A stretch of DNA of 64,000 nucleotides from Bacillus sp. FJAT-27916 (GCF_001183965.1 NZ_LFZV01000001.1:716942-780941); one strand, 5' to 3'; positions 1-10,172 are shown, numbered from the stretch's first letter. The notes: generated by a model from the sequence alone, not told the origin. Made by a program: numbers and translations.

Positions 1-736
<736 letters not shown>

Positions 737-802
737 GAACAAACGCATACGCCAAACAAACATTATCCAGTTTTGAGAGAGTGAAAAAAAGTTAAAAAAC
801 TC

Positions 803-831
803 TTGACTAAAGTCAGAAATGATGTTAAAAT
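803..831 (+). promoter_or_regulatory. Sigma-A type promoter in the 23S-5S spacer
   Basis: TTGACT (803-808), a 17-nt spacer and TAAAAT (826-831) form a near-consensus vegetative promoter. An A-rich stretch at 783-799 lies upstream like an UP element. The expected start is near 838, about 18 nt before 5S rRNA. It could transcribe 5S and the tRNA array independently of the main rrn promoters. This is sequence-based only. Confidence 0.6.
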
Positions 832-855
832 AATAAATGTCGCTGACGAAAATAG

Positions 856-972
<117 letters not shown>

Positions 973-981
973 ACTTAATAT

Positions 982-1057
982 GGAGGATTAGCTCAGCTGG
1001 GAGAGCATCTGCCTTACAAGCAGAGGGTCGGCGGTTCGATCCCGTCATCCTCCACCA
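982..1057 (+). tRNA. tRNA-Val (TAC)
   Basis: 76-nt cloverleaf with anticodon TAC and encoded CCA. First tRNA of the array, 9 nt after 5S rRNA. Confidence 0.95.
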
Positions 1058-1079
1058 TAAAATTTCCATTAAATTCTAC

Positions 1080-1108
1080 TTGAAATTAATTGAAAGAACC
1101 GATAAAAT
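1080..1108 (+). promoter_or_regulatory. Sigma-A type promoter between tRNA-Val and tRNA-Thr
   Basis: TTGAAA (1080-1085), 17 nt, TAAAAT (1103-1108). It sits in an 86-nt spacer; the other gaps in this array are mostly 5-55 nt. It could be a second internal promoter for the remaining 20 tRNAs. Inferred from sequence alone. Confidence 0.5.
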
Positions 1109-1143
1109 AAGAAAGTCTTCGTTAAGAGACTTGCACATGATTC

Positions 1144-1219
<76 letters not shown>

Positions 1220-1225
1220 CTTCAT

Positions 1226-1301
1226 GAGCCATTAGCTCAGTCGGTAGAGCATCTGACTTTTAATCAGAGGGTCGAAGGTTCGAGTCCTTCATGGCTCACC
1301 A
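1226..1301 (+). tRNA. tRNA-Lys (TTT)
   Basis: 76-nt cloverleaf, anticodon TTT, CCA encoded; 6 nt after tRNA-Thr. Confidence 0.95.
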
Positions 1302-1312
1302 TTTATAAATAT

Positions 1313-1394
1313 GCGGGTGTGGCGGAATTGGCAGACGCACCAGACTTAGGATCTGGCGCCTTACGGCGTGGGGGTTCGACTCCCTTCACCCGCA
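1313..1394 (+). tRNA. tRNA-Leu (TAG)
   Basis: Class II tRNA with a long variable arm, anticodon TAG. CCA is not encoded and must be added after transcription. Confidence 0.93.
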
Positions 1395-1401
1395 CTTATA
1401 T

Positions 1402-1476
1402 GCGGAAGTAGTTCAGTGGTAGAACACCACCTTGCCAAGGTGGGGGTCGCGGGTTCGAATCCCGTCTTCCGCTCCA
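1402..1476 (+). tRNA. tRNA-Gly (GCC)
   Basis: 75-nt cloverleaf, anticodon GCC, CCA encoded. Confidence 0.95.
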
Positions 1477-1490
1477 ATGCCAAGTTATAT

Positions 1491-1576
1491 GCCGGGGTGG
1501 CGGAATTGGCAGACGCACAGGACTTAAAATCCTGCGGTAGGTGACTACCGTGCCGGTTCGAGACCGGCCCTCGGCA
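1491..1576 (+). tRNA. tRNA-Leu (TAA)
   Basis: Class II tRNA with a long variable arm, anticodon TAA. CCA is not encoded. Confidence 0.93.
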
Positions 1577-1597
1577 CTCTTAGATTTTACCAAGTAT

Positions 1598-1674
1598 GCG
1601 CCCGTAGCTCAATTGGATAGAGCGTTTGACTACGGATCAAAAGGTTAGGGGTTCGACTCCTCTCGGGCGCGCCA
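1598..1674 (+). tRNA. tRNA-Arg (ACG)
   Basis: 77-nt cloverleaf with anticodon ACG; A34 is a substrate for TadA deamination to inosine in bacteria. CCA encoded. Confidence 0.95.
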
Positions 1675-1684
1675 ATTATTCTTT

Positions 1685-1761
1685 CGGGAAGTAGCTCAGC
1701 TTGGTAGAGCACTTGGTTTGGGACCAAGGGGTCGCAGGTTCGAATCCTGTCTTCCCGACCA
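1685..1761 (+). tRNA. tRNA-Pro (TGG)
   Basis: 77-nt cloverleaf, anticodon TGG, CCA encoded. Confidence 0.95.
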
Positions 1762-1779
1762 TTCTAATTATTATCATAT

Positions 1780-1855
1780 GGGGCCTTAGCTCAGCTGGGA
1801 GAGCGCCTGCTTTGCACGCAGGAGGTCAGCGGTTCGATCCCGCTAGGCTCCACCA
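1780..1855 (+). tRNA. tRNA-Ala (TGC)
   Basis: 76-nt cloverleaf, anticodon TGC, CCA encoded. Confidence 0.95.
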
Positions 1856-1888
1856 TTACTTACCTAAACCTAATAGGATTCATATTTT

Positions 1889-1965
1889 GGCGGTGTAGCT
1901 CAGCTGGCTAGAGCGTACGGTTCATACCCGTAAGGTCGGGGGTTCGATCCCCTCCGCCGCTACCA
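1889..1965 (+). tRNA. tRNA-Met, elongator (CAT)
   Basis: 77-nt cloverleaf with anticodon CAT and a paired G1-C72 acceptor end. By body sequence and array position it matches the elongator Met tRNA of B. subtilis trnB. CCA encoded. Confidence 0.9.
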
Positions 1966-1970
1966 AAATA

Positions 1971-2047
1971 GGACCTTTAGCTCAGCTGGTTAGAGCAGAC
2001 GGCTCATAACCGTCCGGTCGTAGGTTCGAGTCCTACAAGGTCCACCA
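1971..2047 (+). tRNA. tRNA-Ile2 (CAT, lysidine-modified type)
   Basis: 77-nt cloverleaf with anticodon CAT. The anticodon arm ACGGCTCATAACCGT and the position after elongator Met match the tRNA-Ile2 that TilS converts to read AUA. A plain Met tRNA is the alternative. Confidence 0.85.
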
Positions 2048-2054
2048 CATATAT

Positions 2055-2147
2055 GGAGGAATACCCAAGTCTGGCTGAAGGGACCGGTCTTGAAAACCGG
2101 GAGGCGGGTTAAACCGCGCGGGGGTTCGAATCCCTCTTCCTCCGCCA
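2055..2147 (+). tRNA. tRNA-Ser (TGA)
   Basis: 93-nt class II tRNA, anticodon TGA, discriminator G73, CCA encoded. A diverged copy lies at 3582-3674. Confidence 0.95.
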
Positions 2148-2173
2148 TATATCTTTTAAAACATTATTATCGT

Positions 2174-2247
<74 letters not shown>

Positions 2248-2253
2248 TAATCT

Positions 2254-2330
2254 GGTCCGGTAGTTCAGTTGGTTAGAATGCCTGCCTGTCACGCAGGAGG
2301 TCGCGGGTTCGAGTCCCGTCCGGACCGCCA
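2254..2330 (+). tRNA. tRNA-Asp (GTC)
   Basis: 77-nt cloverleaf, anticodon GTC, CCA encoded. Identical to the copy at 3691-3767. Confidence 0.95.
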
Positions 2331-2385
2331 TTATTACTGTTAGCTCATCGATTAGCATTGAGCAGCATATAAAGAAAAATGAATT

Positions 2386-2461
2386 GGCTCAGTAGCTCAG
2401 TCGGTAGAGCAAAGGACTGAAAATCCTTGTGTCGGCGGTTCGATTCCGTCCTGAGCCACCA
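2386..2461 (+). tRNA. tRNA-Phe (GAA)
   Basis: 76-nt cloverleaf, anticodon GAA, CCA encoded. Identical to the copy at 3782-3857. Confidence 0.95.
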
Positions 2462-2482
2462 TTTAATTAACAAATAACGCAC

Positions 2483-2559
2483 GGCGGTTGTGGCGAAGTG
2501 GTTAACGCATCGGATTGTGGTTCCGACATTCGTGGGTTCGATTCCCATCAGCCGCCCCA
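2483..2559 (+). tRNA. tRNA-His (GTG)
   Basis: 77 nt including the extra 5' G (G-1) opposite C73 that identifies histidine tRNA. Anticodon GTG, CCA encoded. Confidence 0.95.
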
Positions 2560-2564
2560 TAGAT

Positions 2565-2638
2565 GCGGGTGTAGTTTAGTGGTAAAACCTCAGCCTTCCA
2601 AGCTGATGATGAGGGTTCGATTCCCTTCACCCGCTCCA
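2565..2638 (+). tRNA. tRNA-Gly (TCC)
   Basis: 74-nt cloverleaf, anticodon TCC, CCA encoded. Confidence 0.95.
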
Positions 2639-2652
2639 ATTATTATCATAAT

Positions 2653-2726
<74 letters not shown>

Positions 2727-2735
2727 TATCAATAT

Positions 2736-2810
2736 TCCGCAGTAGCTCAGTGGTAGAGCACTCGGCTGTTAACCGAGCGGTCGTAGGTTCGAATCCTACC
2801 TGCGGAGCCA
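2736..2810 (+). tRNA. tRNA-Asn (GTT)
   Basis: 75-nt cloverleaf, anticodon GTT, CCA encoded. Confidence 0.95.
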
Positions 2811-2817
2811 TATATAT

Positions 2818-2908
2818 GGGGAAGTACTCAAGAGGCTGAAGAGGCGCCCCTGCTAAGGGTGTAGGTCGGGTAACCGGCGCGAGGGTTCAAATCCCTCCTT
2901 CTCCGCCA
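2818..2908 (+). tRNA. tRNA-Ser (GCT)
   Basis: 91-nt class II tRNA, anticodon GCT, CCA encoded. Confidence 0.95.
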
Positions 2909-2911
2909 TTT

Positions 2912-2983
2912 GGCCCCTTGGTCAAGCGGTTAAGACACCGCCCTTTCACGGCGGTAACACGGGTTCGAATCCCGTAGGGGTCA
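2912..2983 (+). tRNA. tRNA-Glu (TTC)
   Basis: 72-nt cloverleaf, anticodon TTC, CCA not encoded. Last of the 21 tRNAs and identical to the copy at 3861-3932. Confidence 0.94.
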
Positions 2984-2985
2984 TA

Positions 2986-3017
2986 AACCATGTACAAATT
3001 GTGCATGGTTTTTTCTT
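2986..3017 (+). terminator. Terminator of rrn / tRNA array 1
   Basis: The hairpin arms AACCATG(T)ACA and TG(C)ATGGTT surround an AATT loop and are followed by a T run. Its core resembles the terminator of the second array at 3951. Confidence 0.85.
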
Positions 3018-3437
3018 TGTTTCTAAAATTCTATCCATTCGGCATATGGCTCTTGAGCAGAGGGAACATTCTATTCTCACCAAGAGTTAATGATTTAGTC
3101 ATAGAAGAATGATTATTTAGAAGTTGTTTAAAGCGGCATGAAAAATAAATACAACTTGTATTGGTTTTCGATTCAGATTAGGGAGTAGATTGTATTGTAT
3201 CATTCTAAATAAGATGAAGCATAAAATTAACTAGATGGTTAAACAGCTCTGAAGGGCGTTCTGGGATGAAAGATGATAGAGAGGGTTCCTTTATTTATCT
3301 TCATTCTAAAAGCCTTTAAACGGGCTGATAAGGGCTTTTCTTCTCTCGCCATCACTGAAGGTGAGGTCGTTCTTCTATACTTCCAGATCTTTAAGATTCT
3401 ACGTAAAAATAAAATTAGTATTTCCATATATTTCTGA
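3018..3437. other. Intergenic, no gene recognised
   Basis: AT-rich spacer between the two tRNA arrays. The only structure I see is a weak hairpin (AAAAGCC at 3308-3314 with GGCTTTT at 3333-3339). A 62-codon minus-strand frame here has no ribosome binding site and no family resemblance. Confidence 0.5.
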
Positions 3438-3466
3438 TTGAATTATCCCTAGAAACAGGTTAGAAT
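3438..3466 (+). promoter_or_regulatory. Promoter of tRNA array 2
   Basis: TTGAAT (3438-3443), 17 nt, TAGAAT (3461-3466), 30 nt before the first tRNA. Together with the terminator at 3951 it defines a separate transcription unit. Confidence 0.65.
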
Positions 3467-3496
3467 AATAAAGCAGTCAACGAGAGATTATTATTT

Positions 3497-3572
<76 letters not shown>

Positions 3573-3581
3573 TCTCATATT

Positions 3582-3674
3582 GGAGGAATACCCAAGTCTG
3601 GCTGAAGGGATCGGTCTTGAAAACCGAGAGGCGGGTCAAACCGCGCGGGGGTTCGAATCCCTCTTCCTCCTCCA
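3582..3674 (+). tRNA. tRNA-Ser (TGA), diverged second copy
   Basis: 93 nt, anticodon TGA. It differs from the copy at 2055 by a compensatory C-G to T-A pair in the anticodon stem, one change in the variable arm, and discriminator base T73 instead of G73. CCA encoded. Confidence 0.93.
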
Positions 3675-3690
3675 TAATATCCTTTATATT

Positions 3691-3767
3691 GGTCCGGTAG
3701 TTCAGTTGGTTAGAATGCCTGCCTGTCACGCAGGAGGTCGCGGGTTCGAGTCCCGTCCGGACCGCCA
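3691..3767 (+). tRNA. tRNA-Asp (GTC), second copy
   Basis: Identical to the copy at 2254-2330. Confidence 0.95.
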
Positions 3768-3781
3768 TTTACATAAATGAA

Positions 3782-3857
3782 GGCTCAGTAGCTCAGTCGG
3801 TAGAGCAAAGGACTGAAAATCCTTGTGTCGGCGGTTCGATTCCGTCCTGAGCCACCA
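3782..3857 (+). tRNA. tRNA-Phe (GAA), second copy
   Basis: Identical to the copy at 2386-2461. Confidence 0.95.
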
Positions 3858-3860
3858 TTC

Positions 3861-3932
3861 GGCCCCTTGGTCAAGCGGTTAAGACACCGCCCTTTCACGG
3901 CGGTAACACGGGTTCGAATCCCGTAGGGGTCA
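3861..3932 (+). tRNA. tRNA-Glu (TTC), second copy
   Basis: Identical to the copy at 2912-2983; CCA not encoded. Confidence 0.94.
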
Positions 3933-3950
3933 TAAGATAATATTATTAAG

Positions 3951-3981
3951 AGACATGTACAAATTGTACATGTCTTTTTTT
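3951..3981 (+). terminator. Terminator of tRNA array 2
   Basis: Perfect 11-bp stem AGACATGTACA / TGTACATGTCT with an AAT loop and a run of seven T. Confidence 0.9.
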
Positions 3982-4609
3982 GCGTTCATTTGGCGTGTTA
4001 AAGAAGGTTGTTGATAATTGAAAACTGCCCGTTAACGTTTCAGGTGATTGATTCCTATGAGATTACGAAAAGGAGTCAATCCGCAGATAAAAAAGCATTG
4101 GTGGCAGCTCATTAAAACCCTTGAATTTGCCCCTCCAGCGTAAATCAACACTTAACAGGGCTTTCTATTTAATACAGCTGAGATGCCTATCTAACAAAAA
4201 CGTTATTTTGAATTCACCCAATTGTTAGATAATACGAAGCGTAATATCTAGTATGATAAAAGTAGATAAATAATAACGCAATGATAGTAGAATATGTTCA
4301 TATTTATTTCTTCCACAGAATTTCAGGCAGGAAGTTGAGAAGATTAAGCGAAATCATTATTAACGAGGTGTATTATTTAGCAAATAAATGTATGCATAAT
4401 GAGCTTAAATAGGTCTTTATGAATGTTTTCAACCTGCTTGATAAAGGGAATATGAAAAAGCAACTGACAGGGAGAAATCAGTCGAAAAGGTAAAAAATGT
4501 GGGGATATAATAAATATTTTAACAATTTTTACATTTGCGTTATTTATGGGTTAAATAGTTTAATTATTATATTAGGAATACTTTGAAAAAATACTGAAAG
4601 GGTGATGAT
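3982..4609. other. Long leader region upstream of glgB, nothing recognised
   Basis: About 630 nt of AT-rich sequence with no coding frame of note and no recognised RNA element. In B. subtilis the glg operon is read by the sporulation factor sigma-E, but I could not place a convincing sigma-E or sigma-A promoter here. Confidence 0.45.
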
Positions 4610-6589
4610 ATGCCTCATAATGCACCTACAGATTATCAGATTCACTTATTTCATGAGGGCTCACTATATGATGCTTACAAGCTGTTTGGAGCCCATCTAA
4701 TTGAGGAAAATAATAAAGTGTTTACCCGCTTTACAGTATTTGCCCCAAACGCCCGCAGCATCCGGTTAGTCGGCTCTTTCAACAAGTGGAATGGCATAGG
4801 CTATGAACTGGTGAAAGTATCCGAACAAGGGATCTGGTCTGTCCTCATTGAAGCGAATCTCTCCAATGAAATTTACAAGTATGAGATTGAAGCAATATCA
4901 GGTGAAATCCTTCTAAAAAGCGACCCGTATGCCTTCTTTTCAGAAATCAGACCAAATACCGCTTCCGTTGTATATCCGTATGAAACGGATTATACATGGA
5001 GTGACCAATCATGGCTTAAGAAGAAATCCAAGAAAAATTGTACAGATGAGCCGCTTTATATTTATGAAATGCATGCGGGAACGTGGAAGAAGAAGATAAA
5101 GGATGAGGATGATTTTATCCCTAGCATTGAATGTGAGATAGAGTATTTTTATACATATAGGGAGCTAGCATCTGAACTGATTCCTTACATCATTGAGCAG
5201 GGCTTTACTCATATTGAGCTTATGCCGCTTACAGAGCATCCCTTTGATGGCTCATGGGGTTATCAAGGAACTGGCTATTACTCACCTACAAGCCGATATG
5301 GCAATCCGGATGACTTAAGATATTTCATCGATCAATGTCATCAAAATAATATCGGTGTTTTGCTTGATTGGGTGCCAGGGCATTATTGCAAGGATGCCCA
5401 TGGATTATTCCTCTTTGATGGAGCCCCGGTTTATGAATACCATGACCATAAGCATCGGGAGAATCCAGTTTGGGGAACGGCTAATTTTGATTTAGGGAAG
5501 CCGGAAGTTCACAGCTTCCTGATTTCAAACGCACGTTATTGGATGGACTGTTTCCATGTGGATGGATTCCGGGTGGATGCGGTTGCCAATATGATTTATT
5601 GGCCGAATACATATAGTGGCGATATCAATCCATATGCAATCAAGTTTATGAAGACGTTAAATCGTGTACTTAAAGAATATGACCCTTCCGTGCTTATGAT
5701 GGCAGAAGATTCAACAGATTGGCCAGGGGTAACTAAGCCGGTAACAGAGGGAGGTTTAGGATTTACCCATAAGTGGAATATGGGTTGGATGAACGATATT
5801 TTAGAATACATGGAAACGGATCAGCATTTCCGCTCAAATCTCCATCATAAAGTAACATTCTCCTTGATGTATGCCTACTCGGAGCGCTTTATTCTGCCTT
5901 TGTCACATGATGAAGTGGTTCACGGCAAGAAATCCCTGCTAGACAAAATGCCAGGAAGCTATGAAGAGAAATTCGCCCAATTGAAATTGTTATTAGGATA
6001 TATGGCTGCACACCCAGGGAAGAAATTGTTGTTCATGGGTGGAGAGCTAGGCATGTTTTCTGAATGGAAAGATAAAGAACAACTTGACTGGCATCTGCTC
6101 AATTATGATTCCCACCGCACACTGAATGAATTCTTTAAGGATTTATTAAAATTGTATAAGCGATCCAAACCTTTATATGAACTGGATGACTGCCCGGAAG
6201 GATTTGAATGGATTGATGTCAATAATACCGACCAATCGATCTTCTCTTTTGTACGGAGGGATAAAGGCGGCAATCCATTGATTGTTATCTGTAATTTCAA
6301 AAATATTGCTTATGATCAATACAAAGTCGGTGTTCCGGATAAGTATGAATACAAAGAAATATTAAATAGTGATGATCGAAAATACGGCGGAAGCAATCAT
6401 GTGAATAAAAAGGCTATACCGGCACAGGATGAAGGGTTCCACGGAAAACCATATCATGTCGTTGTGAAGATACCGCCATTTGGTATCACAGTGCTTCGCC
6501 CAATTAAAAAACGGAAGGAGTTAAATCAAAATGGCAAAGAAAAAAATCGTGGCAATGCTGCTCGCAGGGGGACAAGGAACAAGGCTTGA
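4610..6589 (+). CDS. glgB: 1,4-alpha-glucan branching enzyme GlgB
   Basis: Forms alpha-1,6 branches in glycogen by cutting and transferring alpha-1,4 chains. An N-terminal CBM48/E-set domain (about 30-120) precedes a GH13 barrel. The catalytic set is visible: nucleophile D323 in [10 protein letters not shown], acid E366 in AEDST, and D434 in LSHDEV. The ATG start follows AAAGGGTGATG. The protein has 659 residues, and its last 19 codons lie inside the start of glgC, giving a basic tail made from the opposite reading of the glgC nucleotide-binding loop. It is the first gene of glgBCDAP. Function is certain; whether the tail matters is unknown. Confidence 0.96.
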   Translation: MPHNAPTDYQIHLFHEGSLYDAYKLFGAHLIEENNKVFTRFTVFAPNARSIRLVGSFNKWNGIGYELVKVSEQGIWSVLIEANLSNEIYKYEIEAISGEILLKSDPYAFFSEIRPNTASVVYPYETDYTWSDQSWLKKKSKKNCTDEPLYIYEMHAGTWKKKIKDEDDFIPSIECEIEYFYTYRELASELIPYIIEQGFTHIELMPLTEHPFDGSWGYQGTGYYSPTSRYGNPDDLRYFIDQCHQNNIGVLLDWVPGHYCKDAHGLFLFDGAPVYEYHDHKHRENPVWGTANFDLGKPEVHSFLISNARYWMDCFHVDGFRVDAVANMIYWPNTYSGDINPYAIKFMKTLNRVLKEYDPSVLMMAEDSTDWPGVTKPVTEGGLGFTHKWNMGWMNDILEYMETDQHFRSNLHHKVTFSLMYAYSERFILPLSHDEVVHGKKSLLDKMPGSYEEKFAQLKLLLGYMAAHPGKKLLFMGGELGMFSEWKDKEQLDWHLLNYDSHRTLNEFFKDLLKLYKRSKPLYELDDCPEGFEWIDVNNTDQSIFSFVRRDKGGNPLIVICNFKNIAYDQYKVGVPDKYEYKEILNSDDRKYGGSNHVNKKAIPAQDEGFHGKPYHVVVKIPPFGITVLRPIKKRKELNQNGKEKNRGNAARRGTRNKA

Positions 6590-7685
6590 GGCTTTAACCG
6601 CAGATGTGGCAAAACCAGCTGTACCTTTCGGCGGAAAGTACAGAATCATCGACTTCACATTAAGTAATTGCACCAATTCAGGCATTGATACCGTAGGAGT
6701 TCTTACCCAATACCAGCCATTATTGCTTAACTCTTATTTATCAAATGGAAGTGCCTGGGACTTGGATTTACGGGACGGGGGTGTAACGGTTCTTCCTCCA
6801 TACTCCGCCTCCAAGGAGATGAGATGGTATACAGGAACAGCCAGTGCGGTTTATCAAAACCTGAATTATATCGATCAATATGATCCGGATTATGTCATCA
6901 TCCTCTCTGGTGACCATATTTATAAGATGGATTACTCCAAAATGCTTGAGTATCATGAGGAAAAAGGAGCAGACGCGACGATCTCTGTAATCGAAGTTCC
7001 ATGGGATGAAGCAAGCCGCTTCGGTATCATGAATACAAGAGATGATTACTCTGTTGAAGAATTTGAGGAAAAACCGAAAAAACCGAAAAATAATCTTGCC
7101 TCAATGGGCATTTACATCTTCAATCGAAAAGTCTTGAAGGAATTCTTGATCAAGGATGCCCAAAATGAACATTCCTCTCGTGACTTTGGAAAAGATATTA
7201 TTCCGATGCTATTGAAATATAACAAAAAAGTATATGCCTATCCTTTCCAAGGCTATTGGAAGGATGTTGGTACACTTACAAGCTATTGGGAAGCGAATAT
7301 GGACTTGCTGGATGAAGATTGCGAGTTAAATATGTATGACTACAAATGGCGTATTTACTCTGTTAATCCAAACAGAGCTCCGCAATATTTATCTGAAAAG
7401 GCTGTTGTACGTGAATCGCTTATCAATGAAGGCTGTATCGTAGATGGGAAGATTGAGAAATCGGTCTTGTTCTACGGTGCAAGGGTAGGAGAGAACTCAT
7501 ACATTAAGGATTCAGTCATCATGTCTGATGCCATCGTTGGCAAGAACGTTGTGATTGAAAGAGCCATCATTCCTCCTGGTGCGGTAATTCCGGATGACCA
7601 AGTGATCAAGCCGATTGATGATGAGGATGTCATTCTAGTTAATCCAGAGCTGCTTACAGAAGAGAATGCGATAAAACTATCCTAA
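6531..7685 (+). CDS. glgC: Glucose-1-phosphate adenylyltransferase GlgC
   Basis: Catalytic subunit of ADP-glucose pyrophosphorylase, which makes ADP-glucose from glucose-1-phosphate and ATP, the committed step of glycogen synthesis. The N-terminal nucleotidyltransferase signature LAGGQGTR is at 11-18 and the phosphate-contacting [11 protein letters not shown] follows. The C-terminal part (about 290-370) has the hexapeptide-like pattern of a left-handed beta helix. The ATG start at 6531 is preceded by GGAAGGAG inside glgB, so the two genes overlap by 59 nt and are probably translationally coupled. Its partner subunit GlgD follows. Confidence 0.96.
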   Translation: MAKKKIVAMLLAGGQGTRLEALTADVAKPAVPFGGKYRIIDFTLSNCTNSGIDTVGVLTQYQPLLLNSYLSNGSAWDLDLRDGGVTVLPPYSASKEMRWYTGTASAVYQNLNYIDQYDPDYVIILSGDHIYKMDYSKMLEYHEEKGADATISVIEVPWDEASRFGIMNTRDDYSVEEFEEKPKKPKNNLASMGIYIFNRKVLKEFLIKDAQNEHSSRDFGKDIIPMLLKYNKKVYAYPFQGYWKDVGTLTSYWEANMDLLDEDCELNMYDYKWRIYSVNPNRAPQYLSEKAVVRESLINEGCIVDGKIEKSVLFYGARVGENSYIKDSVIMSDAIVGKNVVIERAIIPPGAVIPDDQVIKPIDDEDVILVNPELLTEENAIKLS

Positions 7686-7712
7686 TATATTGAAAGGCGC
7701 TGAAAAACGAAT

Positions 7713-8741
7713 ATGAATAAATCATTGTTGGGCATTATTGATGCCACGCAAAACTTTGAATCTCTTGATATATTAACGAACCACCGCAATGTTGCCGCCT
7801 TGCCAATTGCAGGCCGCTTCCGGCTGATTGATTTCATCCTGTCCAGCATGGTTAATTCCGGCATATCTAATGTGGCTGTCTATCCACAATATCATTTTCG
7901 TTCCTTGATGGACCATCTCGGTACAGGGAAGAATTGGGATTTGAACAGAAAAAGAGACGGGCTTTTCTTCCTGCCTGTTCCGCATACGGCGGAAACGAAT
8001 GGAGAAATCACTTCCTTGGAGCATTTCTCTTATCATATGACTTATCTTGAGAGAAGCGAGCAGGAATATGTGGTTGTCGCAAACAGCCATACAGTATGCA
8101 ATATTGACTTCAATGCCGTGCTTAAAGAGCATTTGAAGCATGGAGGAGACATTACCGAAGTCAAAAAGGGCAAGATATCCCTTGGAATCTATGTCTTGAA
8201 GAAGGATTTGCTCGTGAAATTGATTGAAGAACGTCAGGAGACGGGCTATACATCCGTAAGTGAAGCCGTGCATGATCATTATTCTGGATTCAAGGTCCAT
8301 GTATTTGAATATGATGGATATTTGGCGGTTGTTGATTCCATTAGCTCCTACTTCCAAACAAGCATGGAGCTATTGAAGGTTGACAACTGGTATCAGCTAT
8401 TCATGAAGAAAAGCCCAATCTATACGAAGGTGAAGGATGAGCCGCCTTCCAAGTATGGCATTGGCTCCAATGTTACTCAAGCGATGGTTGCTAATGGCTG
8501 TGTCATTAAGGGAGAAGTTGACCACAGCATCGTTTTCAGAGCGGTTAATATTGACGAAGGTACAACCATCAAAAACTCCATCATCATGCAGAAAACCAAA
8601 ATAGGCAAGAATTGCAAGCTCGATTATGTCATTCTTGATAAGGATGTGGAGATTGCGGATGGTACAATATTAGTTGGTTCGCCATTCCAGCCAATCGTCA
8701 TTCAAAAAGGTGTAAAGCAAGGAGCGTTGATGAATTCGTGA
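7713..8741 (+). CDS. glgD: ADP-glucose pyrophosphorylase regulatory subunit GlgD
   Basis: A GlgC paralogue of 342 residues in which the GGxGTR nucleotide loop is lost; the N terminus reads LLGIIDATQN instead. The AGRFRLIDF segment and the C-terminal beta-helix are kept. In Bacillaceae the GlgC-GlgD pair forms the active enzyme, with GlgD modulating GlgC. The ATG start follows GAAAGGCG with about 13 nt of spacing. Its stop overlaps the glgA start. Confidence 0.93.
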   Translation: MNKSLLGIIDATQNFESLDILTNHRNVAALPIAGRFRLIDFILSSMVNSGISNVAVYPQYHFRSLMDHLGTGKNWDLNRKRDGLFFLPVPHTAETNGEITSLEHFSYHMTYLERSEQEYVVVANSHTVCNIDFNAVLKEHLKHGGDITEVKKGKISLGIYVLKKDLLVKLIEERQETGYTSVSEAVHDHYSGFKVHVFEYDGYLAVVDSISSYFQTSMELLKVDNWYQLFMKKSPIYTKVKDEPPSKYGIGSNVTQAMVANGCVIKGEVDHSIVFRAVNIDEGTTIKNSIIMQKTKIGKNCKLDYVILDKDVEIADGTILVGSPFQPIVIQKGVKQGALMNS

Positions 8742-10156
8742 ATGTTTTATTTATAGTATCTGAATGTGTACCATTTGCTAAATCTGGCGGGCTGGCCGAC
8801 GTGGCCGGCTCCCTTCCAAAAGAATTGAAGAAACTTGGGCATGAGGTAAGAGTATTGCTTCCAAAGTATGGAACAATCCCTGCCCATTTTTTTGATTCCG
8901 CAAAAAAGATTGCTGAATTTGAGGTTCAGCTTAGCTGGAGAAGACAGTACTGCGGAATATTTGAATTAGAATATGAGGGTGTTACGTATTATTTCATGGA
9001 CAATGAATACTATTTCCATCGTCCTAAATTGTATGAACAATTTGATGATGGAGAGCGCTTCGCCTATTTTTGCAAAGCGGCTGTCGAAACGCTTTATCAT
9101 ATTCCTTTCCTGCCTGACATTATACATACGCATGACTGGCATACAGGCATGATTCCATTCCTTCTTAAGACCCAGCATCAAGATACAAAGCTGGCTAATG
9201 TGAAGAATGTATTTACTATTCATAATTTAATGTTCCAAGGAATCTATGAAAAAGGCTTCCTTGGTGATGTACTTGGTGTTCATTATGATTACTTTAATCA
9301 AGTGGAGTTTGGCGGATGCGTCAATTTCATGAAGACCGCACTTACTTATGCAGATGCAATTACAACTGTAAGCCCAACGTACAAGGAAGAAATAAAAACG
9401 GCGTATTTTGGGGAGCGGCTAGAGGGTATACTGCAATCTAGGGACCATGATTTATACGGCATCGTTAATGGGATTGATAATGATTTGTATAATCCGGAAA
9501 ACGATTCCTCCCTGCCGTACCAGTTCAGTGCGGCTGATTTGGCTGGCAAGAAAAAGAATAAAAAGAAGCTCCAGGAGCACTTTGGTTTGCCGGTAGATGA
9601 GAGTAAGCCGGTGATTGCGGTTATTTCACGATTGACGAAGCAAAAAGGGTTCGATTTAGTCCGAGCTGTCTTCCATGAAATTATGCAGCAGGATGCCCAG
9701 TTCATCATGCTGGGGACAGGTGACCCGGAATTTGAGCATTTCTTTGGATACTCAGCTCAGTGGTATCAGGACAAATGCCGTGTTCATATCGGCTTTAATG
9801 AAGATCTTGCTCACCAAATCTATGCGGGAGCTGACTTATTCCTTATGCCGTCTAAATTTGAACCATGCGGCTTGAGTCAATTGATTGCGATGCGCTATGG
9901 CACATTGCCAATTGTGCGTGAAACAGGAGGCCTGCGAGATACAGTGCAGCCATATAATGAATATACGGGAGAAGGAAACGGCTTTTCCTTTACCAATTTC
10001 AATGCGCATGACATGCTTTATACGATCCATCGGGCGCTGTCCTTCTATAAGAAACCAAAGGAATGGAAGAAAATCGTCCAGAATTCAATGGAGAAGGATT
10101 ATAGCTGGGCACGCTCAGCAGTAGAGTATGAAAGATTATATACAGACTTGATTTAG
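8738..10156 (+). CDS. glgA: Glycogen synthase GlgA (ADP-glucose dependent)
   Basis: GT5 glycosyltransferase that adds glucose from ADP-glucose to the non-reducing end of glycogen. The N-terminal KSGGLADV motif (15-22) binds ADP-glucose. The C-terminal half shows SRLTKQKG and the EPCGLSQ motif with the retaining-transferase glutamate. Length 472 is normal for the family. The start is GTG at 8738, overlapping the glgD stop by 4 nt; the ATG at 8742 is out of frame and leads to an early stop. Confidence 0.95.
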   Translation: MNVLFIVSECVPFAKSGGLADVAGSLPKELKKLGHEVRVLLPKYGTIPAHFFDSAKKIAEFEVQLSWRRQYCGIFELEYEGVTYYFMDNEYYFHRPKLYEQFDDGERFAYFCKAAVETLYHIPFLPDIIHTHDWHTGMIPFLLKTQHQDTKLANVKNVFTIHNLMFQGIYEKGFLGDVLGVHYDYFNQVEFGGCVNFMKTALTYADAITTVSPTYKEEIKTAYFGERLEGILQSRDHDLYGIVNGIDNDLYNPENDSSLPYQFSAADLAGKKKNKKKLQEHFGLPVDESKPVIAVISRLTKQKGFDLVRAVFHEIMQQDAQFIMLGTGDPEFEHFFGYSAQWYQDKCRVHIGFNEDLAHQIYAGADLFLMPSKFEPCGLSQLIAMRYGTLPIVRETGGLRDTVQPYNEYTGEGNGFSFTNFNAHDMLYTIHRALSFYKKPKEWKKIVQNSMEKDYSWARSAVEYERLYTDLI

Positions 10157-10172
10157 GGGGCATGATTTTTAG

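Noticed and set aside
3239-3427. 62-codon minus-strand frame between the tRNA arrays
   Set aside because: No ribosome binding site, no family pattern, AT-rich spacer.
7773-8357. 194-codon minus-strand frame inside glgD
   Set aside because: Shadow of glgD, no start site.
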